64,000 nt of DNA from JBELHR01 sp049606855 (GTDB lineage Bacteria > Bacteroidota > Bacteroidia > Flavobacteriales > Flavobacteriaceae), in the NCBI GenBank assembly GCA_049606855.1, contig JBMYVY010000006.1, forward strand, positions 56,381 through 120,380, read 5' to 3'. Positions 36,696 through 45,284 of the stretch are shown here, piece by piece (within the stretch, counting starts at the first letter, position 1; every line of letters starts with the position of its first letter). Below the pieces are notes generated by a model. The model saw only the letters and a list, made by a program, of their open reading frames with translations. It was not told the origin of the DNA and searched no databases. A program made the position numbers and the translations under genes.

Positions 36696-37063
36696 GTTCT
36701 TAAGTTGGGTTTCTTTTTCATGTTAATCACATAGAGTTGACCATTTTCTTTGGTCAACAGCCCCATGTCAAAACATTGTCTTAAAACCTCTCCTTCTCCG
36801 GTCAAAGATAAATTTGTAAAGAATTGCATTTGATAGCCCTTGGATCTCAAATCCTGAACAGAGGACTCAGTAACCGCCTCTTGTTCACAAATTCCTTTGA
36901 GGATTCCGTAGTTCAAATTTAAAACTCCTTGAATCTGTCTTTTGACGTGATGTTCCTTTCTGTAACGTTTATTGTTAAATGCATTTCTGCAATAATCGTT
37001 ACAAAACTTTTTGTCGGTACGACCCACCAATTTGTGGCCGCATTCTGCACAGCCTCTTTTCAT
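36683..37063 (-). CDS. Zinc-ribbon protein, function unknown
   Basis: A 126-residue protein conserved in flavobacteria. The N-terminal metal site CAECGHKLVGRTDKKFCNDYC (C-x2-C, then C-x3-C; residues 5-25) resembles a compact zinc ribbon. The rest is helical, with basic KRYRKEHHVKRQ followed by a LNYGILKGI segment. The start at ATG 37063 is preferred over a TTG two codons upstream. The basic stretch next to the zinc site hints at nucleic-acid binding, but this is inference. Convergent 13-base overlap with the CBS gene. Confidence 0.65.
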   Translation of the reverse strand: MKRGCAECGHKLVGRTDKKFCNDYCRNAFNNKRYRKEHHVKRQIQGVLNLNYGILKGICEQEAVTESSVQDLRSKGYQMQFFTNLSLTGEGEVLRQCFDMGLLTKENGQLYVINMKKKPNLRTYQT

Positions 37064-37133
37064 AATCAAGCAATATTTTTGGTTTTAGTAGAAAACGACA
37101 AAAATGTTAACTTATTGTTAAACGGTTGATTGG

Positions 37134-38456
37134 TTACCAGAATTTAGGTTTTCGTTTGATCCAGTTCCCACGCGTAAAATCAGGAAAATCTTGTACCTCT
37201 CCATTGTTTGCAATAGAAATCTCTGAGAGCGGGGTCACGGCCGACCAACTCGCAGCATCATAAACATCAATTAGTGGAGCTTTTTGAGATTTAACCGCCT
37301 CGACAAAGGCATTTAACACAAAGAAATCCATTCCCCCATGCCCGGCCTCTGCGGCATAATCTCCGTATTTCACCCATAAGGGATGGTCGTATTGTTTAAT
37401 CCAAGCACTTGCATCATCCCATCGATGAGGATCAGATTTCCCTTCAATATAGATGCGATTTCCATCCACTTCCCAGAGGCCTTTTGCTCCTTGAACTCGA
37501 AATCCAAGAGAATAAGGCCGCGGTAAATTACAATCGTGGGTTACAATAATGGTCTCTCCTCGAGCTGTAGTCAATGTAGAGGTTATGACATCGCCCTGTT
37601 TAAATTTTAATTGCGCATTAGGGTGCTCAGCTCCTCCGACCTCAACGATATAATTATGTAAACCAATTCCTTTTGTAGCAAATGAACTAATTGACATTAA
37701 ACGATTCCCGCGATTTATATCTGCCATAGTTGCCATGGGCCCTAGACCGTGTGTAGGATAAACATCGGCATTTCTTTTAAGGGAATGTTCTGTCCTCCAT
37801 GCGGATTCAGAAATTCCTTGAGCTCCGAATTCTGCACCCTTGCCATAAGCCGTTTTTCCATCATTGAACTTTACAAATCTCAAGTCGTGCTGGTAACCAC
37901 AACGAAAATGTACCAATTCACCGAAAACATCCTTCCTCACCATATTCATAACCGCCATGATATCTCTGCGGAAATTCACATTTTCTAAAAGCATCAGTTG
38001 GGTCCCCGTGCGCTCATGGGTATTGACTAAATCCCAGCATTCCTCCATGGTGTTTGCTGCAGAAACTTCTAAACCTACATATACTCCTGCTTCCATGGCA
38101 TCTACTGCCATTTTTGTGTGCCAAAGCCAAGGAGTAGAAATAATCACAGCATCCAAATCTTTTAATGCCAATAGGTTTAGATAGTCTTCTGTACCCCTAG
38201 AAAAATACTCCACTTTAGGTTTTTTTCCAGAAGCCTCTATGGTTTGCTGGGCACTATTAATTCGAGCCGGGTCAATATCGCAAACAGCTCTTACCTCACA
38301 GTCATCTCGCAGTAGAACATTGTTTAAATGATTGGTCCCTCTAAGGCCAACTCCGATAAAACCCACTGTTATTTTTGAGGTTTTGACCCCATTGAAGCCC
38401 ATCAAAAGAGCGGAAGAAGCTAAGGCCGAAGTCTGTACAAATTGTCGTCTATTCAT
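37134..38456 (-). CDS. Gfo/Idh/MocA oxidoreductase, GH109-like
   Basis: An NAD(P)-binding sugar enzyme of 440 residues. The N-terminus has a twin-arginine export look (NRRQFVQTSALASSALLMGF), then the dinucleotide motif GFIGVGLRG (32-40) and CDIDP. This combination is typical of family GH109, whose members remove alpha-N-acetylgalactosamine by an NAD-dependent redox/elimination mechanism; the close GH20 neighbour (8-base overlap) fits amino-sugar breakdown. Alternatives: another Gfo/Idh/MocA dehydrogenase. Export folded with its cofactor through the Tat path is consistent with the RR motif. Confidence 0.78.
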   Translation of the reverse strand: MNRRQFVQTSALASSALLMGFNGVKTSKITVGFIGVGLRGTNHLNNVLLRDDCEVRAVCDIDPARINSAQQTIEASGKKPKVEYFSRGTEDYLNLLALKDLDAVIISTPWLWHTKMAVDAMEAGVYVGLEVSAANTMEECWDLVNTHERTGTQLMLLENVNFRRDIMAVMNMVRKDVFGELVHFRCGYQHDLRFVKFNDGKTAYGKGAEFGAQGISESAWRTEHSLKRNADVYPTHGLGPMATMADINRGNRLMSISSFATKGIGLHNYIVEVGGAEHPNAQLKFKQGDVITSTLTTARGETIIVTHDCNLPRPYSLGFRVQGAKGLWEVDGNRIYIEGKSDPHRWDDASAWIKQYDHPLWVKYGDYAAEAGHGGMDFFVLNAFVEAVKSQKAPLIDVYDAASWSAVTPLSEISIANNGEVQDFPDFTRGNWIKRKPKFW

Positions 38457-40026
38457 CTCTTGAAATTAAATGTTGTGCATAGTTAACACCCATCGCGTCC
38501 AACTGTGATTTAAACACTTGTAAACGCTTTAAAAAGTCGGTGTAATCCTTATTTTTATCTTCAGTCCAAACGACCTCAGAAAGCGCCGTCATTCTCGGTA
38601 ATAACATATAATTTACGTGAGCAGGGGTTTTCATGTATTCCGTCCAAACATTTCCTTGTGCACCGATAACAAATCGCGCTTGATCGGCATTCAACTCCTT
38701 AGGAATGGGATTGTAGTTATAAACCGTTTCTACCGGAAGATAGCCTCCAATAGCCAAGGGCTCATAAGCCACAGGTTCTGCTTGGTAATAGTCAAAATAA
38801 ACATAGGTCGTTGGCGTCATGATCACTTGGTGCCCTGCCTTGGCAGCAGCAATTCCTCCAGCTTCTCCCCTCCAAGACATTACGGTAGCATTTGGTGCCA
38901 AACCACCTTCGAGAATTTCATCCCATCCGATTAAAGACCGCCCATTGTCATTTAGAAATTTTTCAATTCGGCGAATAAAATAAGACTGCAATTCATGTTC
39001 ATCTTTAAGTCCTTGTTCTTTGATTAGGTTTTGGGCAAAATCGGATTTCTCCCATTGTGCCTTAGGAGCCTCATCTCCCCCAATATGGATATATTCACTT
39101 GGGAATAATTCCATGATCTCAGTCAAGACATCTTCTAAAAAGGTAAATGTAGTTTCGGTAGGAGCAAATATTTGTGGAAAGACCCCCCATGTTTGAGCAA
39201 CTTCATATTGCTCGTCGAAATTTCCCAATTCCGGATAGGCCGTAATGGCAGCACGAGCATGACCCGGCATTTCAATTTCTGGAATGATGGTGATATGTCT
39301 TTTTGCAGCATAAGCTACGACTTCTTTAACCTCCTCTTGGGTATAATAACCGCCGTAGGGAACCTTGTCAAAGCTCGGATTTCGTTTGGCCCTCGAAGAC
39401 CATCTTCCCATTATCGTTTGGTCGCGATAGGCTCCAATTGAAGTTAATTTTGGATATTTTTTAATCTCTATTCTCCACCCTTGATCCTCAGTTAAATGCC
39501 AGTGAAAACGGTTCATTTTATGTAAGGCGATTAGATCGATATAGGTTTTTATATAATCAACATCAAAAAAATGCCTCCCTACATCCAAATGCATTCCGCG
39601 ATATGCAAATCTGGGGTAATCACTTATCTTAAGGCCTGGAAGTCCCTCTGGAGATTGACTGATAATTTGCTGCAAGGTCTGTAGTCCATAAAACACCCCT
39701 GCTGCATCAGCCCCTGTTATTTGGATGGAACGCTTATCAATTTCAAGATTGTAAGATTCCGGAGTATTCATTTTTGGATCAATCTCAAGAGCTATCAGTG
39801 TCGGTTTGGCACTGGCGTCTTTTGGCAGGTATTCAATCAATTTGGAGAGTAACAAGACCTCGTGGTCCAGGTTTTGACCGATAACTTGGATTTGATTATC
39901 GGTGGCTAATTTAAAGTTCCCCTTGGTTAAGGTCATGGATTGCGGTGCTGGAATAATAGCAATTTCTTGGGCAAAACCTTGAGCAAGACAAAATAGTGCA
40001 CCAAGGAGCAGGATGTGTTTTTTCAT
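38449..40026 (-). CDS. Beta-N-acetylhexosaminidase (GH20)
   Basis: Releases terminal beta-GlcNAc or beta-GalNAc from chitooligosaccharides, glycans or peptidoglycan fragments. Signal peptide MKKHILLLGALFCLAQGFAQ, then an N-terminal GH20b-like domain (about 22-135), then the TIM barrel. The catalytic pair is Asp318-Glu319 in HIGGDEAPKAQWEKS; the FHWHLTEDQGWRIE block is also diagnostic. The 525 residues give an enzyme without extra binding modules. It is first in a two-gene unit with the GH109-like gene. Confidence 0.94.
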   Translation of the reverse strand: MKKHILLLGALFCLAQGFAQEIAIIPAPQSMTLTKGNFKLATDNQIQVIGQNLDHEVLLLSKLIEYLPKDASAKPTLIALEIDPKMNTPESYNLEIDKRSIQITGADAAGVFYGLQTLQQIISQSPEGLPGLKISDYPRFAYRGMHLDVGRHFFDVDYIKTYIDLIALHKMNRFHWHLTEDQGWRIEIKKYPKLTSIGAYRDQTIMGRWSSRAKRNPSFDKVPYGGYYTQEEVKEVVAYAAKRHITIIPEIEMPGHARAAITAYPELGNFDEQYEVAQTWGVFPQIFAPTETTFTFLEDVLTEIMELFPSEYIHIGGDEAPKAQWEKSDFAQNLIKEQGLKDEHELQSYFIRRIEKFLNDNGRSLIGWDEILEGGLAPNATVMSWRGEAGGIAAAKAGHQVIMTPTTYVYFDYYQAEPVAYEPLAIGGYLPVETVYNYNPIPKELNADQARFVIGAQGNVWTEYMKTPAHVNYMLLPRMTALSEVVWTEDKNKDYTDFLKRLQVFKSQLDAMGVNYAQHLISRDE

Positions 40027-40044
40027 AGTTTAGTTCATTTCTAT

Positions 40045-40052
40045 CAAATCTA
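40045..40052 (-). promoter_or_regulatory. Candidate -7 box for the GH20-GH109 unit
   Basis: CAAATCTA on the plus strand reads TAGATTTG on the minus strand, 18 bases upstream of the GH20 start. No -33 is evident. Confidence 0.5.
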
Positions 40053-40137
40053 ATAAAATTCTGAATTCATAAACTAAATATTTATTAACCGAATAAATTT
40101 CTCTAATGGTTATAATATTGCCTAAAAACCGAAAGCT

Positions 40138-40479
40138 ATGAGTAAATTGAGAAACCGAGTCACCTTGATTGGGAATTTAGGCTCCAATCCAGAAATTAAC
40201 ACCTTTGAATCCGGAAAAAAGAAGGCTTCCTTCACCTTGGCCACAAATGATTATTATAAAAATAACGAAGGAGAAAAAATACAAGACACACAGTGGCACA
40301 ATGTCATTGCCTGGAATCACCAAGCGGATCTTATCGAACGCTATGTATCCAAAGGGCAAGAAATCGCAGTTGAGGGTAAACTTGCTACTCGATCTTATGA
40401 GGACAAAACGGGAGTTACACGTTATGTTACAGAGATCATTTTACAAGAATTGTTGCTGTTGAATTCCTCAGGACAATAA
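40138..40479 (+). CDS. ssb: Single-stranded DNA-binding protein (short form)
   Basis: An OB-fold protein that coats ssDNA in replication and repair. The start MSKLRNRVTLIGNLGSNPEI and the later DTQWHNVIAW are core SSB features. It ends at residue 113 right after the fold and lacks the acidic C-terminal tail (DDDxPF-type) through which housekeeping SSB recruits partners. That suggests a second, specialised SSB, perhaps for uptake or recombination, with the main ssb outside the window. It overlaps the opposing cyclo-ligase gene by 12 bases. Confidence 0.9.
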   Translation: MSKLRNRVTLIGNLGSNPEINTFESGKKKASFTLATNDYYKNNEGEKIQDTQWHNVIAWNHQADLIERYVSKGQEIAVEGKLATRSYEDKTGVTRYVTEIILQELLLLNSSGQ

Positions 40480-41031
40480 TCCAGAGGGTCTAATGATGAG
40501 GTCCAGGGCTTGGTCGTATTGATTGAGCTCTGGCAGCTCATTTTCCTCATCAAACAAGGACAGGCCAATGCATATGCAATCCGGTCTACAGCCTGCCAGA
40601 AAACGATCGTAGAATCCCTTTCCATAACCCAGTCTCTGTTTGCTCTTGTCATAGGCTAATAAGGGAACAAGAATCAAATCAAAATCCTTTACAGCAGCTT
40701 GGATTCCGGTCTGTGGTTCCAAAATACCCCAAGATGATTTTTTTAATTTTAGCTTATCATCTCTCCAAAAATGACTCATGGAAGAATCTTCGAAATTACT
40801 TTTGCTCACAGCGATACGAAGCCCGTTATTTTCAAAAAAATCAAACAATTGCTCAATGGGAATTTCTCTTAATCGCTCGATTCCAATAAAGCTGTGAATA
40901 GTTTTGAAATCTCCAGCTAGAATATAGTCTTTTAAAAGCTCAAAGACTTGTCTTTTGCGCTGGTCAAAATCCTGTTGAGAAAGGGCGTTTCTCTTTTCTT
41001 TGTATCGTTTTCTGAGTTCTTTTTTAGTCAT
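40468..41031 (-). CDS. 5-formyltetrahydrofolate cyclo-ligase
   Basis: Converts 5-formyl-THF to 5,10-methenyl-THF with ATP, salvaging folate. The 187-residue protein has a KELRKRYKEKR N-terminus, the LVPLLAYDKSKQRLGYGKGFYDRFL block (glycine-rich nucleotide site and GFYDR) and a final LDLIIRP. The start is ATG 41031; an upstream frame to 41070 overlaps tex and is not supported. Overlap with the tex stop is 8 bases (ATGACTAA), so translation is coupled to tex. Confidence 0.9.
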   Translation of the reverse strand: MTKKELRKRYKEKRNALSQQDFDQRKRQVFELLKDYILAGDFKTIHSFIGIERLREIPIEQLFDFFENNGLRIAVSKSNFEDSSMSHFWRDDKLKLKKSSWGILEPQTGIQAAVKDFDLILVPLLAYDKSKQRLGYGKGFYDRFLAGCRPDCICIGLSLFDEENELPELNQYDQALDLIIRPSGLLS

Positions 41032-43132
41032 AATCCATGGCGAGTTGAATGCGTTTTCTCTGCAAATCAACTTCGATGATTTCTACCTCTACTTGATCTC
41101 CTAATTTAACGATTTCATTGATATCGCGCACAAAGGATTTACTCAGACGAGAAACATGTACCAATCCACTCTGCTTAATTCCTATATCGACAAAGCAGCC
41201 AAAATTCGTAATATTATTCACCTTTCCAGGAAGTCTCATTCCTTTTTTCAAATCTTTAATATCTTTGATGCTTGCATCAAACTTGAAGGCTTTGGCTTTT
41301 TTCCTAGGGTCAAGACCCGGCTTTTTTAATTCCTTTAAGATGTCTTCTACAGTAGGAAGTCCAGCTTTGTCATCCACAAAATCACTTGGGCTCAATTGCG
41401 CAATTAAGGACTCATTCCCAATCAAAGTATTGAGATCAACGCCTAGAGATTGAGCCATTTTTTTGACTAAATAATAAGATTCCGGGTGGACAGCAGAATC
41501 ATCTAAGGCCAGTTCAGCATTTTTCACTCTTAAAAAAGCGGCTGCTTGTTCGTAAGCTTTTCCTCCAAGACGAGGGACTTTCTTAATTTCTTCCCGAGAT
41601 TGGAATCCACCAATATCTTTTCGGTAGGCAATGATATTCTCAGCCAATTTCGGACCTATTCCAGAAACGTGTTCTAATAGAGACTTGGAGGCAGTGTTAA
41701 TATTTACCCCAACTTTATTTACACAAGAGGCCACTACGCGCTCCAATTCTTCTTGTAATTTCTTTTGATCGACATCGTGTTGATATTGACCAACCCCAAT
41801 GGATTTAGGATCGATTTTTACCAATTCAGCCAAGGGGTCTGCAAGTCTTCTTCCGATCGAGATGGCTCCTCGAACGGTAATGTCGTAATCGGGAAATTCT
41901 TCGCGAGCAATCTTAGATGCAGAATATATAGAAGCACCTGCTTCATTTACGATAAAGGTTTCAGGGTTTCCTTTTAGATAGGCCCCTTCAACCATTTGTT
42001 GGGTCTCTCGAGAAGCTGTTCCATTTCCAATACCTATGGCCTCGATCTTATAGGCATTTACTAGAGTTGCCAATTTTGATTGCGATTTTTGAACCGCGGA
42101 ACCGGTAATAAAAATAGTTTCATTGTGAAGGAGGTTTCCTCGCTGATCGAGACAAACTAATTTACATCCTGTTCTAAATCCAGGATCAAGAGCCAAAATC
42201 CTTTTTTCTCCTAATGGGGGAGCAAGCAGTAATTGCTCTAAGTTAGTGGCAAATACCTTGATGGCTATATCGTCTGCTTTTTCTTTTAAAAGTTGTAATA
42301 CTTCACGTTCAAGACTAGGGAAAAGCAAGCGCTTATAAGCATCTTGAGCCGCCAATTCAATTTGGAAGGCTGCTTGATCATTTCCGCGAATTAATCGATC
42401 GCACATCATCTCGACAAAAGCCGAGGAGTCAATTTGAATTCCCACACGAAGTATGCCTTCACGTTGTCCTCTAAAAATAGCCAAAACCCGATGTGAGGCC
42501 ATTCTAGAAACCGATTCATTCCAATCGAAATAGTCTTTGTAAGTCGCTGCTTTTTCAGATTCCGCTTCCTTTTTAATCAACTTAGCATGTAATTGACCTT
42601 TGGACAAGCTTCTTCTGAGTTGGTTTCTAAAACTAAGGCGTTCTGCAAACCACTCCGCCATAATATACCGTGCGCCTTGAAGTGCTTGATCTATTGATAG
42701 TCCTGCGGATTTAGTAAATCGATGTGCAGCATCCTCAAGGGTGTTGAAATTCCCAGAAAGAATAATCTTTGCCAAGGGCTCAAGACCTTGATCACGGGCC
42801 TCGGTAGCTTTGGTTTTTCGTTTCTTTTTAAAAGGAAGGTATAGGTCTTCTACCGTTTGAAGATCCCCAGCAGCCTCAATACGCTCTCGAAGCTCATCGT
42901 CCAAGGGTTCAATGGCTTTTAAAACAGTCTGTTTTCTTTGTCTTAAATCTTCAAAGGCCTTTGCCGCTTTTTGAATTTGAGCAATCGCGACCTCATCAAG
43001 TCCGGTAGTTCGCTCCTTTCTGTATCGAGCAATAAAAGGTATACTGCAGTCTGCCGCTAGTAATTGAAGCGTATTTTCTACTGCAATTCCCGATAACCCG
43101 GTTTGCCTAATTACATAATCCGCTTGCTGCAT
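41024..43132 (-). CDS. tex: Tex family RNA-binding transcription accessory protein
   Basis: A nucleic-acid-binding protein linked to transcription or recovery from stalled polymerase. Domains in order: N-terminal Tex helical region, YqgF-like RNase H-fold domain (ILALDPGFRTGCKLVCLD near 317-334), helix-hairpin-helix (VNINTASKSLLEHVSGIG), and a C-terminal S1 RNA-binding domain (GCFVDIGIKQSGLVHVSRL). The 702 residues match Tex. It starts one base after the metG stop codon, and its stop overlaps the cyclo-ligase start by 8 bases, so metG-tex-cyclo-ligase form one operon. Confidence 0.95.
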   Translation of the reverse strand: MQQADYVIRQTGLSGIAVENTLQLLAADCSIPFIARYRKERTTGLDEVAIAQIQKAAKAFEDLRQRKQTVLKAIEPLDDELRERIEAAGDLQTVEDLYLPFKKKRKTKATEARDQGLEPLAKIILSGNFNTLEDAAHRFTKSAGLSIDQALQGARYIMAEWFAERLSFRNQLRRSLSKGQLHAKLIKKEAESEKAATYKDYFDWNESVSRMASHRVLAIFRGQREGILRVGIQIDSSAFVEMMCDRLIRGNDQAAFQIELAAQDAYKRLLFPSLEREVLQLLKEKADDIAIKVFATNLEQLLLAPPLGEKRILALDPGFRTGCKLVCLDQRGNLLHNETIFITGSAVQKSQSKLATLVNAYKIEAIGIGNGTASRETQQMVEGAYLKGNPETFIVNEAGASIYSASKIAREEFPDYDITVRGAISIGRRLADPLAELVKIDPKSIGVGQYQHDVDQKKLQEELERVVASCVNKVGVNINTASKSLLEHVSGIGPKLAENIIAYRKDIGGFQSREEIKKVPRLGGKAYEQAAAFLRVKNAELALDDSAVHPESYYLVKKMAQSLGVDLNTLIGNESLIAQLSPSDFVDDKAGLPTVEDILKELKKPGLDPRKKAKAFKFDASIKDIKDLKKGMRLPGKVNNITNFGCFVDIGIKQSGLVHVSRLSKSFVRDINEIVKLGDQVEVEIIEVDLQRKRIQLAMDYD

Positions 43133-43133
43133 A

Positions 43134-45179
43134 TTAACTTATCTGTATACCGTTGGAAATATCGAAATTCTCATCTGCTTGAACAAAAGCTAATCCGCCC
43201 TCTGCTGTGTCAGCCATCAAAATCATTCCTTCAGATTCCACACCTCTCAATTTTCGAGGGGCAAGATTTACCAATACACTGACGCGTTTACCGACAACCT
43301 CTTCAGGTTTAAAATGTTCGGCTATACCAGAAACGATGGTTCTAACATCGATACCTGTATCGACTTTAAGAACTAACAGCTTCTTGGCTTTTGGCATCTT
43401 TTCAGCTTCCAAAATTGTTCCTGTTCTGATATCTAGTTTGGTGAAATCATCAAAGGTGATCAAATCTTTTTGAGGCTCCACAACTTTATTTGCTGCCTCA
43501 TTCGCTTTTTTTGAAGCTTCCAATTTATCTACTTGGGCTTGAATCGCTGCATCCTCAATTTTTTCAAACAAGAGCGTGGCTTTTCCTATTTGATGGCCTG
43601 CTGGTATGAGTACATCTTGCTGAGCAACGTCATCCCAAAGAAGGTTGTCTATCTTCAAGATTTCATTAAGTTTCTTAGAGGTAAATGGTAAGAAGGGCTC
43701 TCCCAAAACGGCCAATCCTTGCGCTATCTGTAAGGCCACATACATAATAGTTTGTACGCGCTCAGGATCTGTTTTGATTTTTTTCCAAGGCTCTTCATCC
43801 GCTAAGTATTTATTCCCCAATCTCGCCAAGTTCATTAGCTCTGAAAGTGCTTCTCTAAAGCGATAACGCTCTATAGATCTGGCAATGATTAGCGGGAATT
43901 TTTGTAATTGCTCTAAAGTCTCTTCATCTAAATCGGTAAACTCCCCTGGACTTGGTACAACTCCATCATAGTATTTTTGGGTCAAAACCGCTACGCGATT
44001 AATAAAGTTTCCAAAGATGGCAACCAGCTCGTTGTTATTTCTCGCTTGGAAATCCTTCCACGTAAAGTCATTGTCTTTTGATTCCGGTGCATTTGCTGTC
44101 AATGCATAGCGCAAAACATCTTGTTTGTCCTGAAAATCCTCTAAGTATTCATGTAACCAAACCGCCCAATTCTTAGACGTTGAAAGCTTATCTCCTTCAA
44201 GGTTTAGAAACTCGTTGGCGGGTACGTTTTCAGGTAAAATAAAATCCCCATGGGCTTTTAGCATGGCTGGGAAAATTATACAGTGGAACACAATATTGTC
44301 TTTTCCGATGAAATGAACCAATTTAGTCTCCTGATCCTTCCAATAGGGCTCCCAATCTGTTCCTTGAGCCTGTGCCCACTCTTTGGTTGCTGAGATATAT
44401 CCTATCGGAGCATCAAACCATACATAAAGTACTTTTCCATCTGCTCCTTTAACCGGTACAGGAATCCCCCAATCTAAATCACGAGTTACCGCGCGAGGCC
44501 GTAATCCGTCATCGATCCATGATTTAACTTGACCTAAAACATTAGGTTTCCAGTCTTGAGCATGTCCCTCAACGATCCACTCTTTCAAAAAATCTTGATA
44601 GTGATCCAAAGGCAAATACCAATGTGTTGTTGACTTTAAAGTCGGGGTGTTTCCAGTAATTGCCGATTTAGGGTTAATCAAATCTGTGGCATTGTGAGAA
44701 GTTCCACACTTTTCACATTGATCTCCATAAGACTCTTCAAAACCACATTTTGGGCAAGTTCCTACAACGAATCGATCTGCTAAAAATTGCTTGGCCTCTT
44801 CATCGTACAATTGCTCGGTAGTCTCTTCGATAAACTTTCCATCTTGATACAATTTCTCAAAAAAGGCTGAAGCCGTTTGATGATGCACAGGAGCAGTTGT
44901 TCTTGAATAATTATCAAATGTAATCCCGAAATCAGCGAATGATTTTTTTATAATTCCATGGTATTTATCCACTACATCTTGAGGAGTTACCCCTTCCTTT
45001 TTTGCCTTGATGGTAATAGGAACTCCATGCTCATCCGATCCGCACATAAAAGCAACATCATGCCCTTTTTGTCTGAGGTATCTCGAATAAATGTCGGCAG
45101 GAACATAAACCCCTGCCAGGTGTCCAATATGCACAGGTCCATTAGTATATGGAAGTGCTGCTGTAATGGTATATCTCAT
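43134..45179 (-). CDS. metG: Methionyl-tRNA synthetase (with C-terminal tRNA-binding domain)
   Basis: Charges tRNA-Met. The ATP-binding HIGH is present as HIGH at residues 17-20, and the KMSKS equivalent is KLSTS near residue 334. A zinc knuckle with CPKCGFEESYGDQCEKCG lies in the connective insert. The C-terminal part, after a Lys/Glu-rich linker (about 540-575), is the EMAP/Arc1p-like tRNA-binding domain (FTKLDIRTGTILEAE). The 681 residues fit the dimeric long form. It heads metG-tex-cyclo-ligase on the minus strand. Confidence 0.97.
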   Translation of the reverse strand: MRYTITAALPYTNGPVHIGHLAGVYVPADIYSRYLRQKGHDVAFMCGSDEHGVPITIKAKKEGVTPQDVVDKYHGIIKKSFADFGITFDNYSRTTAPVHHQTASAFFEKLYQDGKFIEETTEQLYDEEAKQFLADRFVVGTCPKCGFEESYGDQCEKCGTSHNATDLINPKSAITGNTPTLKSTTHWYLPLDHYQDFLKEWIVEGHAQDWKPNVLGQVKSWIDDGLRPRAVTRDLDWGIPVPVKGADGKVLYVWFDAPIGYISATKEWAQAQGTDWEPYWKDQETKLVHFIGKDNIVFHCIIFPAMLKAHGDFILPENVPANEFLNLEGDKLSTSKNWAVWLHEYLEDFQDKQDVLRYALTANAPESKDNDFTWKDFQARNNNELVAIFGNFINRVAVLTQKYYDGVVPSPGEFTDLDEETLEQLQKFPLIIARSIERYRFREALSELMNLARLGNKYLADEEPWKKIKTDPERVQTIMYVALQIAQGLAVLGEPFLPFTSKKLNEILKIDNLLWDDVAQQDVLIPAGHQIGKATLLFEKIEDAAIQAQVDKLEASKKANEAANKVVEPQKDLITFDDFTKLDIRTGTILEAEKMPKAKKLLVLKVDTGIDVRTIVSGIAEHFKPEEVVGKRVSVLVNLAPRKLRGVESEGMILMADTAEGGLAFVQADENFDISNGIQIS

Positions 45180-45211
45180 CGTCTATTTTCTACGTTATTG
45201 TCTATAGAAGG

Positions 45212-45219
45212 CAAAATTA
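45212..45219 (-). promoter_or_regulatory. Candidate -7 box for metG
   Basis: CAAAATTA on the plus strand reads TAATTTTG on the minus strand, a TAnnTTTG match 32 bases upstream of the metG start. It lies in the divergent gap with the LD-carboxypeptidase gene. Confidence 0.45.
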
Positions 45220-45284
45220 AGAATAATTCTAGTTTTTGATTGGTAAATGCTGGGATTTGTAATATTTTTAGCCCAAAGCCCCTG

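Noticed and set aside
37104..37118. TTAAC/GTTAA inverted repeat downstream of the GH109-like gene
   Set aside because: Five A/T-rich pairs and no T tract; not convincing as a terminator.
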